Below, piece by piece: positions 32,301 to 39,696 of a stretch of 62,000 bases of DNA. Numbering within the stretch: position 1 is the first letter of the stretch; every line of letters begins with the position of its first letter. Below the pieces are notes generated by a model. It saw only the letters and a program-made list of their open reading frames with translations, did not search any database and was not told the DNA's origin. The translations under genes were made by a program, and so were the position numbers. Source of the stretch: Symbiodinium natans (lineage: Eukaryota; Sar; Dinophyceae; Suessiales; Symbiodiniaceae); the NCBI GenBank assembly GCA_905221605.1, contig CAJNDS010002172.1:300613-362612 (forward strand), read 5' to 3'.

Positions 32301-33745
32301 AAGCCTGTTTTCTTGAGGGACAAACGGAGGTCGCTACCTTCCAGGAGCCGGCGGAGGGTTTTGTAACCTTCATAAACCGCAAACGCTGCCTGCTCAGGAT
32401 ATCGTGCTTCGAAATCCGCCCCGATATCGTCCACCCAGGTGTCTAAGGCGGTGATACTTCGGAGCTGTGCGGCTTCTTGCATTATTGGTTGGAGGTATAC
32501 CCTCGCCATCATTGTCGCAAAGGGGCACCCTGCGAGGATGCCCCTCGCAGGGAGGATCCCCTCCGAAAGGAGATCTTCCGCCACGAGATATCTCGTTCCC
32601 CGGTATACTTGCATGACCAGGAGGGCTATAGCTGGCGGGAAGCCGGTCGCCACTATCCGTTCCTCCAGTTTGGTCCAATTTACACAGTCGTAGAATGTTT
32701 GCAGGTCCAGCAGGACCGCACAGGCATGTTTGTTAGCTGCTCGGCTAACTTCTCCTCTCAGGAGTCTCTGCATGCCTGTTTCTAGACAGGTGTTGCCCGG
32801 GGAGGCTTTATCCCATGGGAACCTCTCTGCAGTATCTCGCATCCATTTCTTGACGACCTGTGCTCTGCAGAAGCACCAGAGCCGGTAGGTGATGGATGTG
32901 AGGGTGATTGGCCTTTCTACGTCAGCATTTTTGGGCAGGAGCGCCACATGGTGTGCCTGCCAGTGCTGTGGTGCCACTCCTGTGGTTTCAGCCAAGTTTA
33001 GGACTTGGGTGAGCTGCTCATATGCTGGCACCGGGAGGTTTTTAAGGGCAGCATAGGTGAGCCCATCGAGGCCTCCTGCCTTGTCTGTGACCTTTTTGAG
33101 GATGGTCTCGAGCACCTCTGTGGTTATCTCAAACAATGGGGAGGCTTTGGCTGCATCCAGCAGGGTTTGGCCTATTGGGGGGGAAGTTTCCACCTCTCCC
33201 CAGATTTCGACCCATTGCTTCCTTCTGGCCCCTGGGCGCTCTTCGCCAGGGAGGTTCTGGAAGGGCCGATCTAGGACTCGCTCACTCTTCTTGAGTGCAC
33301 TGTAGAGAGGTCTCATCCCTTTCGCCAAACCCGCTTGGAGCCAATCCTTGTACTGGGCCTGCTTCTCCTTTCCCTTCTGCACCTGGAGGGCCGCCTCCTT
33401 GTGTCTGGCAGTGACACTCAAAGACCGTGACTGTGGTTCTTTTGCTGAACATTGCTTGTGCAGTTCTTTGAGGAAGTCTGGCCCTTCTGCAATGTCTGGA
33501 CAGGCTTGGAGGGGGCCTAGGTCCGGTAGGTGCTTTTGGGAGGCAGGCACCTCCTCCAGGATTCTGGCCATTCGTGCCCACCATCCGACCTCAGAGTTTT
33601 TGGGGGCAGTGGAGGGTCTCTGCAACACTAAAGGTCCCCACTGCCTGCACACACCACCCTCTGCCAGTTCGCGGTGCTTCATGGCAGTGTTCCAGGCTTG
33701 CCGCCCATGTCGCCATTTGCCAGGTGCTCTGGTCCTCCGGGGCAC
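32060..33745 (-). CDS. LINE A reverse transcriptase domain (ORF2 central part)
   Basis: This is the longest intact piece of ORF2 (561 codons). Order of motifs: a linker with SARHKEAALQVQKGKEKQAQ-like coiled-coil character; fingers motif KAGGLDGLTYAALKNLP near residue 230; RPITLTSITYRLW near 285; palm motif A LLDLQTFYDCVNW near 345; motif B region ILAGCPFATMMARVY near 400; catalytic motif C TWVDDIGADF near 430 (WVDD in place of the common FADD/YADD, both aspartates kept); then LRLSLKKTGFL. After the internal deletion it runs into a zinc knuckle, CPRCHQEADWEHVLLDC. The enzyme would copy the element RNA at a nicked target. The true start is upstream in the endonuclease; the frame change at about 33,700 shows the ORF is broken. 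Confidence 0.85.
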   Translation of the reverse strand: MPRRTRAPGKWRHGRQAWNTAMKHRELAEGGVCRQWGPLVLQRPSTAPKNSEVGWWARMARILEEVPASQKHLPDLGPLQACPDIAEGPDFLKELHKQCSAKEPQSRSLSVTARHKEAALQVQKGKEKQAQYKDWLQAGLAKGMRPLYSALKKSERVLDRPFQNLPGEERPGARRKQWVEIWGEVETSPPIGQTLLDAAKASPLFEITTEVLETILKKVTDKAGGLDGLTYAALKNLPVPAYEQLTQVLNLAETTGVAPQHWQAHHVALLPKNADVERPITLTSITYRLWCFCRAQVVKKWMRDTAERFPWDKASPGNTCLETGMQRLLRGEVSRAANKHACAVLLDLQTFYDCVNWTKLEERIVATGFPPAIALLVMQVYRGTRYLVAEDLLSEGILPARGILAGCPFATMMARVYLQPIMQEAAQLRSITALDTWVDDIGADFEARYPEQAAFAVYEGYKTLRRLLEGSDLRLSLKKTGFLWCVWQGALVCSQNSAVKVCPRCHQEADWEHVLLDCAWWEAQNWELPQWFQEGRAQGPGSLWTGPPAKAEMGGTPSAGG

Positions 33746-34187
33746 AGGCCCTGTCCATTATGGCGAAATGGGAGGGTTGCACCTCTTGCCATTCTTGGTT
33801 CTTGAGGTCTGCTGTGAGCTTCGGGAACTGGGGAAGCTTCCAGGTTTTCCATTCGCTGGCACTGTCCCTGACTCGGAGGTGATGCTGCATGGGGTTTCCA
33901 TGGGACTGCCCAGGTCACAGACAGGTCCGCCAGGACCTCCAGGCTTCGACTCACAACCCCAAAGTCTAACTCCGCCCCATGATTGCATGTGGCCTCTCCT
34001 GTGGCTAGCATTCTCCCCCTCATAACTTGTATCAGGGTTGAGTCCTGGACTTCGGTGGGGTCCAGATTCCAATCTCCCAGGATGATCCAGGGTTCTGGGA
34101 GGGTTCTTACGAAAGCCACCAGAGAGGCTAGCACCTCTGCATTGGTGGGACCATTTAGGCCTTCCGTGTCCCTCAAATATAGCGACA
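33679..34187 (-). pseudogene. LINE A endonuclease, C-terminal half
   Basis: After the junction with the recombinase element the frame reads VSLYLRDTEGLNGP, then PEPWIILGDWNLDPTEV with the GDWN catalytic motif of apurinic-type endonucleases, then NHGAELDFGVVS, which corresponds to the xIDxI(L)xS motif near the end of the domain. The N-terminal half lies at 46,730-47,040. In copy B the two halves are continuous (DYTI joined to VSLYLRD). Confidence 0.85.
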
Positions 34188-34390
34188 CGTTCTCCCAACA
34201 AGCACTGCATGACCTAACCCTAGTTGGGGAGAGGAGTCCAACCCTAGCCCTATATCCCGAAGGGGAGTGGGTTAGGGTATCAACGACTCGCTCTCCTGTT
34301 TTCAGCGGTGCTGCTCTGGGCGAAAGAGTGAAATGCTTCGTGGGAAAGGCTGGGCAAGATCCCACGAGCATGTAAGGCCATCAAACCCCC
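34188..34390 (-). repeat. Split direct repeat B2 (outer 3' terminus)
   Basis: 203 bases, identical by eye to 34,687-34,889. It starts at the CG that borders the host LINE sequence. Confidence 0.92.
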
Positions 34391-34550
34391 TGTTGAGGTG
34401 AGATGAAGTCCCGAGGCGGGACTGAGGCTACTCCACTTTGGGAGGCAAATGGGCATTTCTGAAAGGCTACTCCACTTTGGGAGGCGGGATCCGGCCGGAT
34501 CCAGGCTTTGGTTGGTATGCTTTGAGTGCGCAAGGGCAGTGGTGGGTGGG
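34391..34550 (-). other. Spacer between A2 and B2 with a 21-bp internal repeat
   Basis: 160 bases not found elsewhere in the element. It contains GGCTACTCCACTTTGGGAGG twice (about 34,427 and 34,466). Canonical split-repeat elements have little or nothing here. Confidence 0.7.
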
Positions 34551-34688
34551 CGAAAAGCAGAAGGCCCCACCTAGGGGTTAGGTCAAGGCCAGCTGAGAGC
34601 CGGAGATGCTCCAGCTGTGCAAGGCTTGTTTAGGCGTATGGCATGATTCACTCGTGGGAAAACACACGGGAACCAAAAACCCGAAGCG
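34551..34688 (-). repeat. Split direct repeat A2
   Basis: 138 bases matching A1 (46,580-46,729) except that A1 has 12 extra bases (46,673-46,684) flanked by GCA. It directly abuts B1. Confidence 0.92.
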
Positions 34689-34889
34689 TTCTCCCAACAA
34701 GCACTGCATGACCTAACCCTAGTTGGGGAGAGGAGTCCAACCCTAGCCCTATATCCCGAAGGGGAGTGGGTTAGGGTATCAACGACTCGCTCTCCTGTTT
34801 TCAGCGGTGCTGCTCTGGGCGAAAGAGTGAAATGCTTCGTGGGAAAGGCTGGGCAAGATCCCACGAGCATGTAAGGCCATCAAACCCCC
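34687..34889 (-). repeat. Split direct repeat B1
   Basis: 203 bases identical by eye to B2. The A2/B1 joint at 34,687-34,688 carries the same CG that marks both outer borders. Confidence 0.92.
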
Positions 34890-34969
34890 ACTTCAGGGGC
34901 CCAGGGCAGACCGGTGAATGCAAGGCCTCTCTACCCCCACCGCGGGCGGTCTGGCTGGTGCCTGGGGCA

Positions 34970-36613
34970 CTAGGCTGTATGTGCTGAGACCTGCACTAGG
35001 CCAGTGCTCCAATTGGCGTCCGAGGGCCATAGGCTGACCTCGTGTTCCGACCGAGCCAGGTCGTGCAGATGGACGTGGAATCTATGGGATTTGGTCGTGC
35101 TTGCGAACTTCTGTAGGCGGTTTCGGCTGAGGTCGTCCGCGTCCGTGTTTTTGACGCCCGGAATATGCCCGACTTCTAGGCTCAGACCCTTGGCGTGAGC
35201 CCAGGAGGCTACCTTCTGCAGGAAAAGGCAGAGCGGAAAGGCTGTGGTAAACAGCTTATTGACTGAAGCTTGTGTGGGGCTGTTGTCGCTGAGAGTGGGC
35301 AGGCAAAAACGGAGGCTGGAGCAACCGGTGGCCGCGTATGCCATCTGTAATAGAACCCACTGGGCGATTGTTTCGAAGCAGGCTATATATTGCTGGGCAT
35401 CCTTCGTGAGGAAAGGCCAGTGGGCGCGAAGCTCTGCTATGGACCACTGTTGTGCGAACCAGAAGGTCTGGTTTGATGTGCATAACCAACCCCCGATCCC
35501 AACTTGAGTGCCGTCCGCCATGGCGTCTGCGGCCGAGAGGCATGGCAGCAGGGGCGGCTGAGCTAGTGGCATGCGGAATTCGTGGGTGAAGCACTGGGCC
35601 AGCCAGTGCAGAGCGGCTTTGCTGTCATTGCGTAGAGTGATTTCCTGTGCGTTTGGGTCAGCGATGCGCACCCATACAGTCTTGTCGGCAGCTGGGATGG
35701 GCCAAATATCCGTTTTTGACGACACTGGCTTCCCTTTGACCTCTATCACCTTGGCTTTGATGGGCAGTTGTAGGTATGAAGCATCTTTCGTGACTCGGCA
35801 CTGGGAGTCTAGGCACCAAAGGAATTGTGACCAGCTGCGGGGTGGGATAGGGTATTGGGTCCCAGGCGGGCTATGCAAGTCCGCATAAAGCGGAGCGGCG
35901 AAGCAGCGCAGGTGAGAGCTTACGCTGGTTGCCCACATCAGTAGGCCGAGGCAGGATTCGAGCTCTTTCCGGGGGACGCGCTTATGTTCCAGGAGGCTGA
36001 GTAGCTGGGCGCGCAGTTTATCTAGCTTGGGCTGTGCTAGGCATACGGATTCTGTGGCGAAGCAGAACTTCCAACCACACCATATGAGCTGGTCGCCGAA
36101 GGCCGCTTTCTTCCAGCTGATCGGGGCACCGATGATTGTGAGGAAAGCCACTGTGAGGGCTAGCTGCTCTGGGGCCTTATGTCTGAGGAGGCACAGCAGT
36201 AAGTCATCGACGTAGAGCCAAGCTTTGTGAGGCTCATGGGCTAGTACGTGGTGCAGCAAGCGCAGAAGCAGGGCTCCAACCCTCTGCCACCAGTAGGCTG
36301 AGAAGCGAGCGCCAAAATGGCACACCACATAGGCGAAAAGGCGATTGGCGTGTCGGAAGAGCAATAGTCCTTGGTCTGAGGGCTTGACCTTGACCCTTTT
36401 GTGGGCGGCTTTAAAGTCTAGGGCGGCTCCTTGGGAGGCGTGTTTAGGGTCTTTGGGCTTGAAGGAGGCCCTAACGTCTGCAGATGTGGGCAAGCAGACG
36501 CGTTCAGGCAATGTGCACAGTGGGTTTACGTTGCAAATTGAGCTGTCTAGGACCATTCTGGGGTCCTTGCCCTCGGCCTGCACAACGTTGAGCTTGCCGA
36601 TGGCTATGCCCAC
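34970..36613 (-). CDS. Reverse transcriptase / RNase H of the YR retroelement
   Basis: The 547-codon frame has the RT motifs of the DIRS/Ngaro-like group. In order: VGIAIGKLNVVQAEGKDPR and MVLDSSICNVNP (fingers); motif A ALDFKAAHKRVKV near residue 65; motif B VVCHFGARFSAYWWQRV near 100; motif C WLYVDDLLLCL near 130 (the catalytic YVDD); APISWKKA and LIWCGWKF (motifs D and E). The second half is RNase H-like: DAMADGTQVGIGGW near 340, IAELRAHWPF, LSDNSPTQASV and HIPGVKNTDADDLSRN near 490, giving the expected acidic residues. The N-terminal RT segment (QLIDEEIAQGWVAEV) lies in the preceding frame, so a frameshift at about 36,610-36,640 separates them. It would synthesise element cDNA. Confidence 0.88.
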   Translation of the reverse strand: MGIAIGKLNVVQAEGKDPRMVLDSSICNVNPLCTLPERVCLPTSADVRASFKPKDPKHASQGAALDFKAAHKRVKVKPSDQGLLLFRHANRLFAYVVCHFGARFSAYWWQRVGALLLRLLHHVLAHEPHKAWLYVDDLLLCLLRHKAPEQLALTVAFLTIIGAPISWKKAAFGDQLIWCGWKFCFATESVCLAQPKLDKLRAQLLSLLEHKRVPRKELESCLGLLMWATSVSSHLRCFAAPLYADLHSPPGTQYPIPPRSWSQFLWCLDSQCRVTKDASYLQLPIKAKVIEVKGKPVSSKTDIWPIPAADKTVWVRIADPNAQEITLRNDSKAALHWLAQCFTHEFRMPLAQPPLLPCLSAADAMADGTQVGIGGWLCTSNQTFWFAQQWSIAELRAHWPFLTKDAQQYIACFETIAQWVLLQMAYAATGCSSLRFCLPTLSDNSPTQASVNKLFTTAFPLCLFLQKVASWAHAKGLSLEVGHIPGVKNTDADDLSRNRLQKFASTTKSHRFHVHLHDLARSEHEVSLWPSDANWSTGLVQVSAHTA

Positions 36614-37814
36614 GTAGGCGTGCGGCGGCTTCGCCTCCGTGGACTTCGGCTACCCACCCCTGGGCTATCTCCTCGTCAATGAGCTGCTGGAGTAGGCCGG
36701 GTTGGGCTTCGGCGTTCTTCCAGTTGGAGTCACACTCCTTTAGGCACCTGTCCAGTGGATGCCCCCCATCCACGGAGGGCCACTGATGGCTGCTAGGAAT
36801 GGGCTCGAAGATGCCCGTGGGCACTCCCTCCTGGAGGACTGAGGGAAGGTGTCGGTCTATGTCGGCCGTGAGCTGTGCAAGATGGGCAAGCAACGAGAGG
36901 CGGAAGGGCTGTCCCTCCTCTGTCTGGCATGCCACGGAGGGGTGCATGTGCAGGGCCAAGGCTACTTCTTCCATGAGGGCCTCTTGCTCCGTCTCTGAGA
37001 CGGGGTGTTCGGGTTTCCCCTGTGCGAGGTGTGCAGTGATGCGCTTGTATCTGTCCCCATCCAGACACCACTTCTGGAGCACCGACGACAGAGGCTTCAG
37101 CGGGCTGGCTTTGTGACTGGGCATTGAGCAGTCTGCGGAACTGCGTAGGCCAGCTCCGTCGCAGATCGGGGCTCTCGGGCCGCTCGATGCCATGTGCGTC
37201 TGAGGCGGCGGGGAGTCCGGTATTGCTTCTGCCGGCCCGCCTGGTTGGGGCCAGAGGAAGCTAAAACAGCCCAGAAGGGCTTGTGCCAGAGATGCTGGAT
37301 ACTCGGCTGTTTGCGAGCTAATGAAATTGCCTGCTTGGTCCCTCTTGCCTCTGATTGACGCGTGCTGGAAGGTGTGCCTGCATGAGGACTGTAAGGGCTG
37401 TATGTGCGGGCTGTTGGAGGCGAAAGCCCAGGCTTTGGACCACATGCATCCGTGTGTGCAGGCATCGACGTGCACGACATGGGCCGATGCTGACTGAAGC
37501 AGTTGTTGGCAGGAGGGCTCTAGCCAGGCCATGCTTGTGGGCGGGTTTTCCAAAACCCAGATGCCCCCCGATGCCGCAACAGCGCGGCAAAGCTCATGGC
37601 ACCGCAGGTGTATGGTTTTGCTTTCAAGGGCTCGATGCTGGAGTTTGGTCGAGTTGGACGGTAGGCCGTCCAGTGCTCTGGAGATCGGCAAGGGGGTGGG
37701 CCCCCGGGCGCCAGTTTGAGGATGGAGTAGTCGCGACACGGAGGTGCGGCCACCAGGAGGCCGATAAGGCGAGTTGCAGTAGGCGGTGAAAGAAAGCATC
37801 CTGCAGGATGTCAT
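36504..37814 (-). pseudogene. Methyltransferase-like C-terminal part and start of RT, frameshifted
   Basis: From about 37,700 downward the frame reads PISRALDGLPSNSTKLQ, then SGGIWVLENPPTSMAWL, which fits motif VI (ENV/ENP) of cytosine-5 methyltransferase-like proteins, followed by HACTHG-like and FASNSPHI segments. A proline-rich linker follows (near residue 210), then ALHMHPSVACQTEEGQP, SVDGGHPLDRC and LLQQLIDEEIAQGWVAEV, a segment that in related dinoflagellate elements leads directly into the RT fingers. The true frame then shifts into 34,970-36,613. Motifs I and IV of the methyltransferase lie in two other frames upstream. Confidence 0.65.
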
Positions 37815-38433
37815 GTTGGGCGTTTATCGCAATGTCGATGGGCTCCCAGCGCGGTATGGATTGCAGGCTGGCGGCGGCTGAGATGGGCGTGGACTTTCCT
37901 GCGAATAGGTCCAGTAACTTGCGTGCCTGTGTGGGCGGATTGTCGTGAGGTCTGCTGCCCGCAGTTTGCGAGGTATCTGCAGGGCGTTTCCAGGTAATGT
38001 TCGGAAAGAAGGCTGTGCGAGGTCTGGCCTCTGTCGTGCGGAGGCTGTCGGGCACTGCGAGAGCTGTGTGCTGGGTAGGCGGTATGCTGTGTGGCCTCAT
38101 GCAGGGACATGTCGGCTGCAGGCTTGGCAGGCGATTGGTCCTTGGCCTGAGGCAGCTGGGGGCTGGGAGCCCGAAGGGCGGAGGCTTCCGACGTGGGCGG
38201 AAGCTGCGGGTCCGGCATGGGGAGTGGTGGTCCCAGTTGTCGGGGACGGTCCGGGCCCGCCACTGGGGGTGCGAGGCCCGGACTGTTTCAGGTCCTGGGC
38301 TTGCCGTGCTCATTGGCGGGGTGCTTTTGGGCACACCCTCGAACTGCACACACGTGGGCGAACTTGCACTCCTTGAGTTGGCATTGGCCGTTTTGATAGC
38401 GGCGGCAAATGGGCTGTCCCTTGTGCACGGCAA
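37520..38433 (-). pseudogene. Cytosine-methyltransferase-like domain, N-terminal part (two frames)
   Basis: In one frame (37,624-38,433), after a low-complexity proline/serine/arginine region, one reads RKLLDLFAGKSTPISAAASL, matching the SAM-binding motif I of C5 methyltransferases (DLFxGxG-like; the last G is not seen), followed by PIDIAI. At about 37,775 the frame shifts to LIGLLVAAPPCRDYSILKL, matching motif IV with its catalytic Pro-Pro-Cys. At about 37,705 it shifts again into the 36,504-37,814 frame with motif VI (LENPPTS). Both shifts fall near short C or G runs, so sequence error is possible. The reaction would be cytosine C5 methylation of DNA. C5 methyltransferase domains are known in dinoflagellate retrotransposons. 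Confidence 0.65.
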
Positions 38434-39547
38434 CCCAGTTGGACGGAAGATTTGTAATCTTCCCTTTCCCCTTCCCCTTCTTAGGCGGTCTCTCTGCTCC
38501 CTTATCTACCTTGGGAGGCGGGGGGGGCGTGTTGGGCGATTTGCGCTTGTTGGGACTGTCGGCGTTCTTGCCTTGGCCCTTGGGCTGACCTTTGTCGGGC
38601 TGCATCTTTGGGCGTAGCTGCAGTAGGCTAGAGAGATCATTCCTGATGGAGGTGATCTCATGTAGGGCGTCATCAAGGCTCCATGATTGTGCGACCAGTT
38701 CCGACAGCGAGGCCCATATTTTCCTGTCGGCAGAGATGAGCTCGGCGGTTGTGGGCGTTCTTAGGCCTAGCTGTGCATCTGGTTGGTGCAGGCAAAGCTC
38801 CTTGACCTTTTTGTCAAGGGCCTTCAGGTTGTGCAGGTGTGCGGCCCCACAGAGGGCCCAGGCGTTGCGGGTTTGGATCCTGTCTAACCAGGCTGCCGCC
38901 AGGCGCATATGCTCTACGGGCACTTCTGGGGTTTCATCAAAGAAGGCAGAGGCAATGATTTGGGCTTCTGTGCGTAAGGGCTTGGCAGTCTTGGCTTCCA
39001 TGTGCTCCTGGTATTGGCGGGCGGATAGGCGAAATTGCCAAGGGATCCAACGGATCTTCTCCCCGGGCTTTAGGCTGTGGTGCACAAGGCTGAGTAGGCG
39101 GATGCTGGGCATACTGTCTTGATCTAGCAGTTCGCCTGGGTAATTTGCCTTGAATTTGTCCACCATATCCTGGACTATGTCTTGGGTTAGGCGTGGTGGC
39201 AGGTGCTCCATCCACTGTGAAGGCTGCGAAGGCATGATGGGCGTAGGCAGTTGGGTTGTGCTTGGCGTGGGCACTTGGGCGTCCCCCCGCTGGACCAGCT
39301 TGTGGCAGTTGTCCAGGGCGCGTCGTAGGCGGGCGATCTCCACAGAGGAGTCTAGGCCTCCTGGGCCGAGTTCTTGTGTGACTGCCTCAGGCAGGGCGTG
39401 TATGAAGGGATTGAGGGCTTCCACACACGGGAAGGCCCAGGCGAAGTCCGACATGGACTGGTACCCGCCATCCGAGATGGCGCTGCACAGCGAGGCGTGT
39501 ACCCGACACTCCTTGAGCAAGTCTCGGAAGGCGTCTGGGCAGTCCAT
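38288..39547 (-). CDS. Gag-like protein with CCCH zinc finger
   Basis: The 419-codon frame begins with a helical region (FRDLLKECRVHASLC, DFAWAFPCVEALNPF), has central segments GEKIRWIPWQFRLSARQYQE and RLAAAWLDRIQTRNAWALCG, and a lysine-rich, proline-rich stretch (KRKSPNTPPPPPKVDKG, PPKKGKGKGKI). It ends in a CCCH finger: CRRYQNGQCQLKECKFAH (C-x7-C-x4-C-x3-H) followed by VCAVRGCAQKHPANEH. A capsid-like role in packaging element RNA is inferred from the layout (globular part, basic linker, zinc finger) and from its place just before the enzymes. It overlaps the next frame by about 145 bases, which may allow translational frameshifting. Confidence 0.7.
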   Translation of the reverse strand: MDCPDAFRDLLKECRVHASLCSAISDGGYQSMSDFAWAFPCVEALNPFIHALPEAVTQELGPGGLDSSVEIARLRRALDNCHKLVQRGDAQVPTPSTTQLPTPIMPSQPSQWMEHLPPRLTQDIVQDMVDKFKANYPGELLDQDSMPSIRLLSLVHHSLKPGEKIRWIPWQFRLSARQYQEHMEAKTAKPLRTEAQIIASAFFDETPEVPVEHMRLAAAWLDRIQTRNAWALCGAAHLHNLKALDKKVKELCLHQPDAQLGLRTPTTAELISADRKIWASLSELVAQSWSLDDALHEITSIRNDLSSLLQLRPKMQPDKGQPKGQGKNADSPNKRKSPNTPPPPPKVDKGAERPPKKGKGKGKITNLPSNWVAVHKGQPICRRYQNGQCQLKECKFAHVCAVRGCAQKHPANEHGKPRT

Positions 39548-39696
39548 GGCGTGGAAGAAAGAGGAGCGGGGGTACGCGGTGATCTCGAGAGAGTCTCAAC
39601 GGCTGCGGTGTAGGCGTGCACCTGGGCGGGCAGGCAAGAGGGTTTGGGGGGGAAGGGGATTGGCTCAACATGGATGCACTGCGGGCCGTTCCTGTT

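Larger units (their letters stand above)
30383..34187 (-). mobile_element. LINE copy A, 3' two thirds
   Basis: Minus-strand non-LTR retrotransposon segment containing the end of the endonuclease, the reverse transcriptase, zinc-knuckle, RNase H and 3' UTR, ending in a nine-base poly-A. The rest of the copy lies at 46,730-49,052, because a 12.5-kb tyrosine-recombinase element interrupts the endonuclease. Alignment by eye to copy B shows that copy A lacks about 0.74 kb between the reverse transcriptase palm/thumb and the zinc knuckle (around 32,270-32,300; present in B at about 52,385-53,150). Confidence 0.88.

Noticed and set aside
34188-34889. Direct repeats interpreted as LTRs
   Set aside because: The repeats are split (A and B parts at different places), there is no integrase of the DDE type, and no 4-6 base target duplication; a tyrosine recombinase is present instead.
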